A stretch of DNA of 32,557 nucleotides from Gemmatimonadota bacterium (GTDB lineage Bacteria; Latescibacterota; UBA2968; GCA-2709665): contig JAPPFJ010000032.1 in assembly GCA_028877215.1 (NCBI GenBank), positions 1 to 32,557 of the forward strand. Direction: 5' to 3'. Position 1 is the stretch's first letter; the number at the start of each line of letters is the position of its first letter. Below, piece after piece: positions 1-8,312 of the stretch. Position numbers and translations under genes: made by a program. The notes under the pieces are model-generated. The model saw only the letters and a list, made by a program, of their open reading frames with translations. It had not been told where the DNA came from and did no database searches.

Positions 1-319
1 CTGGGTCGCACAGCACGAGCACGACGACGAGGTGGGCTCGATCGCGATCGAGAGGAATGGCGACGTCGATCCTGAAAGTCTCAACGCCTGGCTGGGCAAA
101 CTGCTCAGTGAGCGCGGTGTGGACATCTTTCGAATGAAGGGTTTCATCAGCGTGGCAGGTGAGTCACATCGCTTCGTCTTCCAGGGGGTTCACATGCTCT
201 TTGACGGCCAGCCGGATCGCGAATGGGGGGACGCACCCCGCCGCAATCAGCTTGTATTCATCGGCCGCAACCTCGATGAGCAGAGCATGCGGAGAGAATT
301 CGAAGCATGTCTGGTTTGA
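1..319 (+). CDS. CobW/COG0523-type GTPase, C-terminal part (partial at window edge)
   Basis: The reading frame is open from base 2, so the true start lies outside the window and about 105 C-terminal residues are visible. The stretch HEHDDEVGSIAIE followed by a Phe/Arg-rich beta domain (FRMKGFISVAG, then RFVFQGVHMLFDG) is typical of the CobW C-terminal domain of COG0523 P-loop GTPases, which act as metal chaperones for zinc or cobalt. The GTPase core is not in view, so the substrate metal cannot be told. The gene overlaps the following WD40 gene by 13 bases, and that gene touches a [2Fe-2S] protein gene, which indicates one transcript. The CobW-domain call is firm; assignment to zinc rather than cobalamin metabolism is open. 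Confidence 0.88.
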   Translation, partial: WVAQHEHDDEVGSIAIERNGDVDPESLNAWLGKLLSERGVDIFRMKGFISVAGESHRFVFQGVHMLFDGQPDREWGDAPRRNQLVFIGRNLDEQSMRREFEACLV

Positions 320-1353
320 ATGTCGGCAGCCCGAGGGGGGCGCTTCGCCGGGGCTGGTCTGCGGAGGTTGACGACTACGCCATCGCCGGGGGCTGGAGCC
401 TGCGCGGCGAGGCGCTGATGGCCGGCGACGCCGCGGGCGGCGTCTACGCATTCGACGGCAGGTCCGGGGCGACCGCCTGGGAGCGGCGCGGTGTTCATGA
501 AGGCGGTTTACTCGCAATGGCGATCCACCCAGGCGAAACCGCGTTCGCTACGGCCGGCCAGGACAGCCGGGTCTTGATCTGGAGCGCCGCTGAGGGTCGG
601 GTAAGCCGGACCATCGACGTTGGCGGCGGTTGGGCAGAATACGTGGCGTGGTCGCCGGACGGCCGATGGCTGGCGGCCTCCTGCTCCCGGCAGGTTCACG
701 TGTATGGTTTGGACGGAGCGGAGATTTGGCGATCTGACGATCATCCCAGCACCGTCAGCGCGATCGCCTGGTCGAGCGCAGGCGAGCTGGCGACGGCCTG
801 TTACGGTCGCGTGACGTTCTTCGACGCGTCCACCGGCGAGATTCGCCAGAAGCTGGAGTGGCAGGGATCCCTTGTGTCAATGGTACTGAGCCCGGACGGC
901 GGCATCGTGGTCTGCGGCAGCCAGGACAATTCGGTACACTTCTGGCGTCGTGCCACGGAGGAGGACTCTATGATGTCAGGATATCCCGCCAAGCCGTCGG
1001 CCCTGGCTTTCGATGACACCGGCACCCTCCTGGCCACCGGCGGAGCGGAGGCGGTGACCGTCTGGAGCTTCGCGGGAAGTGGTCCCGAAAACACGCGGCC
1101 CGGCGTCCTGGAATTTCATATTCAACCCGTCACGACACTTGCTTTCGCTCGCCGCGCGATGCGGTTGGCATCGGGGGGCCGCGATGGCGCCGTGGTTGTG
1201 TGGTCGATGCAGAGTGATGGAAAAGGCGATCCGATCGGGACCGCGTCCGTGGATGGCACAGTGGCCGAATTATACTGGCGGCCGGACGGTCGCGCCCTCG
1301 CCGCGCTCGACGCACGTGGTGGCGTGACGGCCTGGCGAGTGAGCAACGCGTAA
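307..1353 (+). CDS. WD40 repeat beta-propeller protein
   Basis: A 348-residue protein made almost entirely of WD-like blades. Visible blade ends include GQDSRVLIWSA, SQDNSVHFWRR, AEAVTVWSF, GRDGAVVVWSM and GGVTAWRV, consistent with a single seven-bladed propeller. There is no signal peptide, so it is probably cytoplasmic. Such propellers are scaffolds and have no catalytic residues. The ATG at 307 lies inside the end of the CobW gene and is preceded by GGAGAG at a usable distance. The gene's TAA overlaps the next ATG (TAATG at 1351-1355). Tight coupling between a metal-chaperone GTPase and a [2Fe-2S] protein suggests it assembles a metal-handling complex, but that role is inferred from context. 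Confidence 0.88.
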   Translation: MSGLNVGSPRGALRRGWSAEVDDYAIAGGWSLRGEALMAGDAAGGVYAFDGRSGATAWERRGVHEGGLLAMAIHPGETAFATAGQDSRVLIWSAAEGRVSRTIDVGGGWAEYVAWSPDGRWLAASCSRQVHVYGLDGAEIWRSDDHPSTVSAIAWSSAGELATACYGRVTFFDASTGEIRQKLEWQGSLVSMVLSPDGGIVVCGSQDNSVHFWRRATEEDSMMSGYPAKPSALAFDDTGTLLATGGAEAVTVWSFAGSGPENTRPGVLEFHIQPVTTLAFARRAMRLASGGRDGAVVVWSMQSDGKGDPIGTASVDGTVAELYWRPDGRALAALDARGGVTAWRVSNA

Positions 1354-1832
1354 TGAATGCTCAGACGCAACGCATCCGAGAAACGCTCGCCAGGGACGGA
1401 ACATTGGCTCCGGCCCGGGGCTGCGTTCTTGGGCAGGTCGTGTTCTGCGAAGGCTGTTGCTGCGGACGGACGGAAAACGGCTTCCCGCCGGTGCCACGCG
1501 ACTGGATCAAGTATCGGTGGAAGGTTGAAAAACTCAGCAAGTCGGTGCAACTGACGTTCTCCGGATGCCTTGGCCCGTGCGATCTGGCCAACGTCGTCTG
1601 TGTCATCTCGCCCCTGGGAATGCAGTGGTTTGGGGGCCTCCAGGAACAGTGGCAATACAACCTGCTCCTTGATTGGGCCATTGCCTCGCGTGATGCGGGC
1701 GCCTTGATCGAGTTGCCTGCCGAACTGAATCGCCACCGGTTCGAACGGTTCGCCGTTTCCGACCCCGGTGAGAAAGCCGATTGCATGCGGTCATCCACCT
1801 CAGGCCGCCTCTTTCAGAATGAACCCCCCTGA
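1353..1832 (+). CDS. Thioredoxin-fold [2Fe-2S] ferredoxin-like protein
   Basis: A 159-residue protein. Cysteines cluster as VVFCEGCCCGR (Cys32, 35, 36, 37) and SGCLGPCDLANV (Cys72, Cys76), matching the spacing of thioredoxin-like [2Fe-2S] ferredoxins (COG3411-like), some of which sit beside cobN or cobW. The core ends near residue 130; the Ser/Pro-rich tail after it looks unstructured. The start codon overlaps the WD40 gene's stop, so translation is probably coupled. The likely role is electron or metal-cluster handling for the CobW partner. The first cysteine group is unusually dense (CxxCCC), so which four residues ligate the cluster is uncertain. Confidence 0.8.
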   Translation: MNAQTQRIRETLARDGTLAPARGCVLGQVVFCEGCCCGRTENGFPPVPRDWIKYRWKVEKLSKSVQLTFSGCLGPCDLANVVCVISPLGMQWFGGLQEQWQYNLLLDWAIASRDAGALIELPAELNRHRFERFAVSDPGEKADCMRSSTSGRLFQNEPP

Positions 1833-1942
1833 ACGACTCACTCACCAGCCGGGCCATAGCCGGCGTGAGACGCATTTGTGCGCCCTGCCGTACAGTGTAT
1901 CGATACGCGGTACATTCCTTTATCCGTCCCGGGAATGGGCGG

Positions 1943-2371
1943 TTACACGCGCAACTTCCGCGATCCGAACCAGACGCCCGCGACCCCGATCAGCGGGTTG
2001 AGCCAGCTGAACCATGCCGGCTGCCGGGCGCCTGCGGTCGCCTCCATCATTGACACGTCGTCGGGGCGAGGTCCGGCCGCCATCTCTGCCGGCATCAGGG
2101 CCGTCACCACCCCGAGTACGAGCACCACTGCCATCAAAATCGTGGCTGCCCTGGCATCGTGCGCCACCCTGGCACAGACTACTCCGCCTATGTACGCGCC
2201 TACGAGCCCGAGCACGACCGAGCCGAGTGCCCAGCTGCCGGATACCTCCCACGAACCCGGCTGGAAGGCGCGCGAGGGCCCCAGCGTCAGCCACAGAAGC
2301 GAGAAGAGTGCGAAAAGCACGGCGGCCATGGCAATGTAGCCGACGACGGCGGCGAGAATGTTCCTGAGCAT
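1943..2371 (-). CDS. Small integral membrane protein of unknown function
   Basis: 142 residues with about four hydrophobic helices: residues 5-28 (ILAAVVGYIAMAAVLFALFS), about 47-68, about 77-93, and a weaker one near 122-136. The ATG at 2371 is preceded by AAGGAGG seven bases upstream, a strong ribosome binding site, so the start is secure. No catalytic motif is recognisable. It lies on the strand opposite the CobW operon and converges with it, and is followed upstream by about 240 bases without an obvious gene. Function unknown. Confidence 0.72.
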   Translation of the reverse strand: MLRNILAAVVGYIAMAAVLFALFSLLWLTLGPSRAFQPGSWEVSGSWALGSVVLGLVGAYIGGVVCARVAHDARAATILMAVVLVLGVVTALMPAEMAAGPRPDDVSMMEATAGARQPAWFSWLNPLIGVAGVWFGSRKLRV

Positions 2372-2610
2372 CTTGTTCCTCCTTGAAAATGAGTAGCGTT
2401 GTCCAGCGAAGCGTGGACCTGAAGCGGGCTCGGATTTACAACGAGGCGTGAGCCTGACGACGGGGGCCGCAACGATCCTGGACGCAAATCTGAGAACGTC
2501 CCCCTAAACAGGATCCGGACCGTCGACGACGGCCATCTGATTTCGGAGCGGTCGATCCGACATGCTGCCCGCTCCCATTATTCAGAGATACACTTGATTT
2601 GCCGGCGTCG

Positions 2611-3135
2611 TCAGCAGTCTGGCGTACCTGACCCGCGCCACGGCGTCCGGCGTGGCCACCAGCGACCCACGTGCAGGCAGTAGGTCACGTAAGATCCTCC
2701 GAATCTACGACGGAGTTGCGGCTCCTCATAGAGCAGCACGTTCAGGTGGAACGCGGCAAACACCACCCCGGCGTACACCAACAGCCCGGCCTGGCCGAAG
2801 AGCAGCGTCTGGCCTGAAATGATGATCAACATCGAGATATACATCGGGTTTCGCACGAACCGATAGAGGCCGGAAGCGACCAGCACTTCGGTCTGTGCCA
2901 CCGGCGCCGGCGTGCCACGCCCCTCGAGGGCGAAACGGGCGAAGCAGTCCAGCAGGCAGGCCAGACCCGCCACGACCGCCGCCGCCCCCAATACCCGCTC
3001 GCCGGGCAGCCCTAGCAGCGGCGGCTGCATCGTCCAGCCGACCAGAGCGAACGGGACGACGCCGGCAACGACAGCCGGAGCGACCCAGAAAAAGACGAAC
3101 GACCCGATGATTGCGCGTGTGCGTGTGTGTTTCAC
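2611..3135 (-). CDS. Isoprenylcysteine carboxyl methyltransferase-like membrane enzyme
   Basis: 174 residues with several transmembrane helices and the signature RFVRNPMYISMLII followed by YEEPQLRRRFGGSYVTYC, typical of the ICMT/phospholipid-methyltransferase superfamily, which transfers methyl from S-adenosylmethionine inside the membrane. The bacterial substrate is usually unknown. The start is a GTG placed directly after a CRISPR-like repeat (3136-3172): the repeat's GGAG lies exactly 11 bases upstream and serves as the only visible ribosome binding site. This links the gene to the repeat-punctuated run further up the same strand. Family assignment is good; substrate is not predictable. 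Confidence 0.82.
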   Translation of the reverse strand: MKHTRTRAIIGSFVFFWVAPAVVAGVVPFALVGWTMQPPLLGLPGERVLGAAAVVAGLACLLDCFARFALEGRGTPAPVAQTEVLVASGLYRFVRNPMYISMLIIISGQTLLFGQAGLLVYAGVVFAAFHLNVLLYEEPQLRRRFGGSYVTYCLHVGRWWPRRTPWRGSGTPDC

Positions 3136-3172
3136 GTTTCAATTCGCTCCTCTCTCCGAAGTGAGGAGATAT
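3136..3172 (-). repeat. CRISPR-like repeat, family A, copy A1
   Basis: On the plus strand it begins GTTTCAATTCGCTCC and contains a hairpin with arms CTCCTC and GAGGAG around CCGAA. It is a diverged copy of the repeats at 11080, 12730 and 13941. On the minus strand it ends GAATTGAAAC and is directly followed by the GTG start of the methyltransferase-like gene. Confidence 0.65.
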
Positions 3173-3279
3173 CGAACAGCGAGTTTGTCTTCGCGACGGG
3201 CGTTTAATGTCTCAAATGGCGTGTATGGAATCCCACACAATTTCCAAGATCCGAAACTTCACAGCTGCTTGTGATCGTT

Positions 3280-6200
3280 TCAGATCTCTGGTGGCGAGAG
3301 ATCGATCGCCCATTCTTTGAATTTTGAGACGTCGACGTCAGATCGGTCGAGCAGCGTAACGAGTTCCTCCTGGCGGGGTTGTCCAAAGACTACACGGTAG
3401 GCGGCCAATTGGCGCTTCAGGCGGTTGAACGCTTCAATCTCTGTCGTGTAAGGAAGTTGAGGTACATGGCGCTGCACCCGGTATTCGCCGGGGGCGATCC
3501 AGAAAGGTACCAGATCACTTTCCCCAGAAGCCCGCGCTGCCTGGTCGGCCAACTCGAACATTCGTCTCCAAATGTCGTCGCCGGCCCTCCATGACGTCAA
3601 CGCATCCTGCGCGTAGCGGGCAGCGACGTTTCTTCGGACAGCATGACCCTTATACCGGTGAATCCGGCCTTCGCGTTGCTCCAGATCGACCGGATTGCCG
3701 GGCAGGTTCCAGTGGACCAGACGATGGCACCATGGATGGAAATCGAGCCCCTCCTGTCCAATTGACGTACTGGTAAGCACAAAGGGCCGAAACGGGCTAT
3801 TGAAGGCGTCCCTCACGTCGTCCTGGCTGATGCGATCACCTTCGTCCGTACGGATGTGGCCGAAGCGTAACGCGAATGCCGTGCGAAGGCGAATGCGAAC
3901 TAAATCGGGTTCAGACGTTTTTCCATAACCACCTGCATCCTTAGCCTCGAAGAACCTTGCATGGACACGTGCACGCAATGGACGCACAACCTGGATGAGT
4001 TTGCGGGTACACCTTTCGGCGGTTTCGTCGCCGCTGGCGTCGCCGGACCACGACTCCTGGTCCCACAGCAGGTGCCACTGCTCGTCAATTACTGCCTGAA
4101 GATTCCCCTGGCGACAGTAGCGAAGTACGAGTCGCCAGTAGGCCGAACCATCGCGCTCTTCGGCTTCTCTGTCGGCAAGCTGGCGCAGCAGCGCCGTCAC
4201 GGCAGGCTGATTGAAGAGACGCCAGAACGCGACTGCGATCATGGCCGCGAACCGGCGACGTGAATCATCGCCAATACCCGTCCCGTTTCTCAGGCTGCGT
4301 GCCGCGAGAATCGCCGGCGAACCAAGGGCGACCTCGGTGAGCAATCTCGCAAGATTTGGCGGACGCCGGCCGAGTTTTCGCGGATCGACCTTGAGCAGAT
4401 CGTCGATGTAAGCACCGAAGCCTTCCGGTTCTGGACGACCCGTGTCATCTGACAATCCAGGAAGATCGCCATCCGCCCACGCGCCAAGAAAACTGCGCAG
4501 ATCCGGATCCATCAACAGCGGCGCCATCCATTCCCACCTGTCATCAATATCTCCATCTTGCGGGTCAGGTAGCTTCGGATCGGCAAGAAGCTCGTCGACC
4601 CGGTCTCGCACCCGCGCCCGGCGATCCTGGCCGGACCGAAAGTCCAACGGATGCGCCCGGTCCGCCAGCGGAAGGCACGGTATGAGCAACAGCAGGAGAC
4701 GATGGCGGGACATGCCGCCCAATATCGACTTTGCGAGCCTTAGAAGTGGTCTCTGCTGCTCGGCAAGTTTCTCATAAGACCCATTCCGGCCATGTGTCAT
4801 CAATCGTTCCGCTTCGTAGCTTAGTATGGCGCTGACAACGTCGGGCACCACGTTCCAGGCCGAAAACAACAGGCGCTTCGTTGCTTTTTCCTTGCCCTTG
4901 AACGGTCCTTCAAGCGGCCAGTACGGAAGCGTCGGCGGCATCCAAAGAAGGCGCCATATCCCCTCGTCGATCAGCTCCCCGACCAGTTCACGCAGCTTGG
5001 CGTTTCCAGGTTCAATGCTCTCCCAGGAGCGAATCGTCGCAGCCTTCAAGAACGCAGACTCGTGCTGCTGGAAGACCTCGACGATCTTTCTCGGTGTGCT
5101 GATCGCCTCTTCGAGTAGTTCGTTGAACCTGTACCCGCGCATGAAGTGAGCCAGATACGGCGCCGACTTCCAGAACGGCATCGGATCGCGATCACCGACG
5201 GCCCTAAACAGGGCATCTGCGGCCAGGTACTGGCGCACATCGGTTGAGGTCACGGTCGGGTTACTTGGGTCCTCCGTCACCATCGCGTCCTGCGCTTCAC
5301 TGGCCGCGACGCGCTCGGTTCGTGCCATCACGTACTTAAGTGAGCCCTCGACCTCGCGCTTCGCAAGTTCGATTCTCTCGGCCTTATCCCGTTCTCCGGC
5401 CGCCGTGCTCTTCAACGCGGACCCGAAACGCGACAATTGGTGTTTAAGCTCTTCAACGCGTCCTTCTTCATCGCCGAGGAGGAATCTGGTTGTTGCCAGA
5501 AAGTCTTCGTAGTGGTCCTCCTGCTCGATCTCCGCGTCTGCGGTGTAGAGCTTGTACGGCGTCGCGGAGAGCAGGAGTGTCCGCACACGCTTACCTTCAT
5601 GCGCGCTCGCCTGGAACAACTCATGAGCCAGATGCGCCGCAGGGTCTCGCTCTACGTTACTTGTGTTGAGCAGTGACTTGAAGCGCTGGAACTCGTCCAT
5701 GATCACGAGATCCGGCTCGAGGGCACGGACACACACTCCGGCCAGCAGGCGGCGCAACTCGGATATGAGCCGGTCTCGCTGGTACCGCACATCGTCAGGC
5801 CAATTTACCCGGTAGCGGCGGAACGCACCAAGGATGTCTTGAAATCTGTCCTCCAGACCGTGGCGCTTGCAAAATGCATTCTCAAACCTTCGACGTATCG
5901 TGTCTTCGATAGGGCGGGGGCGGTTCTTGAGGTACCAACGCCAGCCATCTCTGTCCGTAATCCATCCCTGCAGGAAGTTCATTAGCGCCGTACGCCGCTC
6001 TGTCAGGGGATCGAGCAGTTGAAACAGCACCTCCCGCTCCTGGCGCTGCCCTGCGGATTGCCCCATGTTAAAGGACGTGCCCGGCGTGAAGCTGACGAAG
6101 TTCAGCTTGCTGTCGATCAGACCGGGTTCGCCTTCCTTACGCGCCAGTTCCGTGGCCAACATCGTGAGACGGGTCGCCAACGCGAACGACCGTTCTTCGG

Positions 6201-6480
6201 CGCCTCCGATTCTGAGCTTTGGGAGATTGGATCGCGCGATGCTGGCGTTACTGCAAATGTAGACAATGTCGATCCGTTCGACGTCGGTCCAGAGGTGATC
6301 GATGGTAAGGGCAATGATACCCCGGGCGACCAACGTCTTCCCGAGGCCTACCTCGTCGGCCACAAGAAAGCGTCCGGTACTGTCCTTCGCTGTGAACAGG
6401 CGGTGGAAGGCGTGCTCCACGGTGCGGCGTTGGAATGACTTGAGCGGTTTAAGACTCGCATCTACCGATGGACGCTTCAT
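3280..6480 (-). CDS. SNF2/DEAD-like superfamily 2 helicase with large insert (defence-type)
   Basis: About 1066 residues. Motif I is ADEVGLGKT (about residues 41-49), motif II is MDEFQRF, motif III is LLLSATP, and the second lobe carries TSTSIGQEGLDFHPW and the motif VI segment QREGRIHRYKG. These define an ATP-dependent SF2 translocase/helicase. About 500 residues of unassigned sequence lie between the two RecA lobes. A longer frame to 6522 exists, but ATG at 6480 forms an ATGA overlap with the stop of the phospholipase-D-like gene and is the better start. It is the last gene of a three-gene operon with DUF6361 and the nuclease-like protein. It probably moves along DNA to deliver or direct the nuclease; that role is inferred. 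Confidence 0.88.
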   Translation of the reverse strand: MKRPSVDASLKPLKSFQRRTVEHAFHRLFTAKDSTGRFLVADEVGLGKTLVARGIIALTIDHLWTDVERIDIVYICSNASIARSNLPKLRIGGAEERSFALATRLTMLATELARKEGEPGLIDSKLNFVSFTPGTSFNMGQSAGQRQEREVLFQLLDPLTERRTALMNFLQGWITDRDGWRWYLKNRPRPIEDTIRRRFENAFCKRHGLEDRFQDILGAFRRYRVNWPDDVRYQRDRLISELRRLLAGVCVRALEPDLVIMDEFQRFKSLLNTSNVERDPAAHLAHELFQASAHEGKRVRTLLLSATPYKLYTADAEIEQEDHYEDFLATTRFLLGDEEGRVEELKHQLSRFGSALKSTAAGERDKAERIELAKREVEGSLKYVMARTERVAASEAQDAMVTEDPSNPTVTSTDVRQYLAADALFRAVGDRDPMPFWKSAPYLAHFMRGYRFNELLEEAISTPRKIVEVFQQHESAFLKAATIRSWESIEPGNAKLRELVGELIDEGIWRLLWMPPTLPYWPLEGPFKGKEKATKRLLFSAWNVVPDVVSAILSYEAERLMTHGRNGSYEKLAEQQRPLLRLAKSILGGMSRHRLLLLLIPCLPLADRAHPLDFRSGQDRRARVRDRVDELLADPKLPDPQDGDIDDRWEWMAPLLMDPDLRSFLGAWADGDLPGLSDDTGRPEPEGFGAYIDDLLKVDPRKLGRRPPNLARLLTEVALGSPAILAARSLRNGTGIGDDSRRRFAAMIAVAFWRLFNQPAVTALLRQLADREAEERDGSAYWRLVLRYCRQGNLQAVIDEQWHLLWDQESWSGDASGDETAERCTRKLIQVVRPLRARVHARFFEAKDAGGYGKTSEPDLVRIRLRTAFALRFGHIRTDEGDRISQDDVRDAFNSPFRPFVLTSTSIGQEGLDFHPWCHRLVHWNLPGNPVDLEQREGRIHRYKGHAVRRNVAARYAQDALTSWRAGDDIWRRMFELADQAARASGESDLVPFWIAPGEYRVQRHVPQLPYTTEIEAFNRLKRQLAAYRVVFGQPRQEELVTLLDRSDVDVSKFKEWAIDLSPPEI

Positions 6481-8312
6481 GATCGTGGCTCCGGTGCGAC
6501 TGCCTCCTCGACTGCCGTCCAAATACCGAATAGTTGGTCCGGCACGATAAGGCGCCCCTCTTCCGTCTTCCGAAGGTCGTCGATCAGCCGGCGGACCGGC
6601 TTCAGACGTTCAGGGTCTCTGGACGCGGTACGTACGAGATCATCAAGCAATGTCTCGCCACCCTCCCCGATTCCCCAGGCGAAAGCCGCGTCTCCCTGCC
6701 TGCGTTCTTGCGCCCAGCCAAGAACGGAATCGAGCCCGCCGAGCAATGCCCGAAGGAATCGAAGGAACTTCTCCGGACTGTCCAACAGGCCCCGGAGCAC
6801 GTGATGCATGCGATCCTCCGGGATTCCTTGAGCGGGTAGACGAAGGGTCATTCTGACGTCCTCCACGCCACCGATGTCGACGCTCAGCCGAAAGGCGATG
6901 AATGCCGTAAGACGCGCAATGGGCAACCTCCAACTGACGGCCTTCTCCAGCAGCAAGGCTTGATCTTCGGCGACGGAGACAGGCCAAGATACGACCTCGA
7001 CATCGTCGGCGCACGGAATACCGTCTCCGTCAATCGTCAAGGTCCAGGCGTCACCTGCGGAAACGCAATTCACGCACAGGTCAGTCCTCAACAGGGCGTC
7101 CCGTGCCGCCTCCAGACGATTTCGCGCATCGGTGATGGCTGGATCTTCTTTCTCCGGTTCGACTCTCTCATACGTCACGCACAGTTTCCGAAATCCGGCG
7201 TCAAGGAACCGATCGATACCATGACCGCTGTGGCCCCCCTTGCGTCCCTTCTTGCCCGTGACAGATGCCACCATTTCGACGTTGCTGCCGCTGAATGCAG
7301 ACGAGGTCAGGTTCGCGGAGCCCACGTACCAGGTAACGTCCCAGCCGTGCTCAATAGCGATCATCTTGGCGTGCAGCCCCGACGGCCGATCAATTACATC
7401 AGCTGCGGGTTGGTTTTCACCATAGAGGCCTTCCTCGGGTTCTCCATGCGCGGCGTCTGACAGGACGAATACATCGTTCCATTGAGCCAGCGCATCTTCA
7501 GCGAGTCTGTCGAGTTCCTCCTGACGGCTCACCAGCATCCTGTCGTTACTGCTCAACTGTCTGACCATCTCCAGTCCGGTCCGGCTGATGAACGGCGATA
7601 CTGCGAGTGTTCGATACCCGTTAGACGGCGGTCGCCATGGACGGCGACGCTTTTGCAATCCGAGTAAATGGAACGCGACCGGATCGTCGAAGCCGTCAGG
7701 GGCAGGAAAAGCGGTTCGCGAAACCTGTTCGCCCAATGCCTCGAGGCGTGTTACCACGTTCTCGTGAAGAGGGCTGGTTGAGAGTTGCGGCAATGTCAGC
7801 AGATAGTCGTGCAGCGGCCTGCTCGCGGCGACACGTCGACGGCCCCGGATGGACGCCTCGCTCGTCAGTGCGACGTCCCAGGAACGGTCAAAGGTCAGAT
7901 TTCGCGACAGGATCGCAACGCGCAATAGGTCTTCAGCATCCTCATCCGAGGCAACGAAACGAGCCACCCACACTTTTGAGTGGAATGCGCCGCCATTCGG
8001 GGCACGCACGGCGTGGACGCTCGACTCAAGCATCGAGTACAGCGATCGCGCGTTGCGTGGAATCGCGATTCCGGATTCGTCCACGAAAGCATGAATGCGG
8101 TCGCCCGCATCCCGAATTGCCTGTTGCAGAAAGAGCGGATCGGCCAATAACTCATCCAGTCCACCTTCGGAATGGGCGAGTACCGACAAGGGGAGCACCA
8201 GCAGTGTTTCAAGATCAAGCGTGTACGTGGAAAGCACCGCGAGGTCGAGTTGGAACCCGCTGGGTGGGCGAAGCAATTCAAAGGCGGTGGTTCGCGTGTC
8301 GGGCGATAACAT
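6477..8312 (-). CDS. Phospholipase D-like (HKD) nuclease-family protein
   Basis: About 611 residues. Two PLD half-sites are visible: FHSKVWVARF followed by LSRNLTFDRSWDVAL, and LHAKMIAIEHGWD followed by YVGSANLTSSAFSGSNVEM, i.e. HxK plus a downstream Asn-containing strand in each half. This is the architecture of PLD-family nucleases found beside helicases in defence and restriction loci. The frame extends to 8405, but ATG at 8312 overlaps the stop of the DUF6361 gene (TGATG) and fits translational coupling. The C-terminal 200 residues are unassigned. It ends four bases inside the helicase start. Nuclease activity is inferred; the first half-site lacks the classical Asp of HKD, so catalysis should not be assumed. 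Confidence 0.86.
   Translation of the reverse strand: MLSPDTRTTAFELLRPPSGFQLDLAVLSTYTLDLETLLVLPLSVLAHSEGGLDELLADPLFLQQAIRDAGDRIHAFVDESGIAIPRNARSLYSMLESSVHAVRAPNGGAFHSKVWVARFVASDEDAEDLLRVAILSRNLTFDRSWDVALTSEASIRGRRRVAASRPLHDYLLTLPQLSTSPLHENVVTRLEALGEQVSRTAFPAPDGFDDPVAFHLLGLQKRRRPWRPPSNGYRTLAVSPFISRTGLEMVRQLSSNDRMLVSRQEELDRLAEDALAQWNDVFVLSDAAHGEPEEGLYGENQPAADVIDRPSGLHAKMIAIEHGWDVTWYVGSANLTSSAFSGSNVEMVASVTGKKGRKGGHSGHGIDRFLDAGFRKLCVTYERVEPEKEDPAITDARNRLEAARDALLRTDLCVNCVSAGDAWTLTIDGDGIPCADDVEVVSWPVSVAEDQALLLEKAVSWRLPIARLTAFIAFRLSVDIGGVEDVRMTLRLPAQGIPEDRMHHVLRGLLDSPEKFLRFLRALLGGLDSVLGWAQERRQGDAAFAWGIGEGGETLLDDLVRTASRDPERLKPVRRLIDDLRKTEEGRLIVPDQLFGIWTAVEEAVAPEPRS

Noticed and set aside
1122..1736. 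Minus-strand frame of 204 codons
   Set aside because: It is antisense to the WD40 and ferredoxin genes and contains no recognisable motif.
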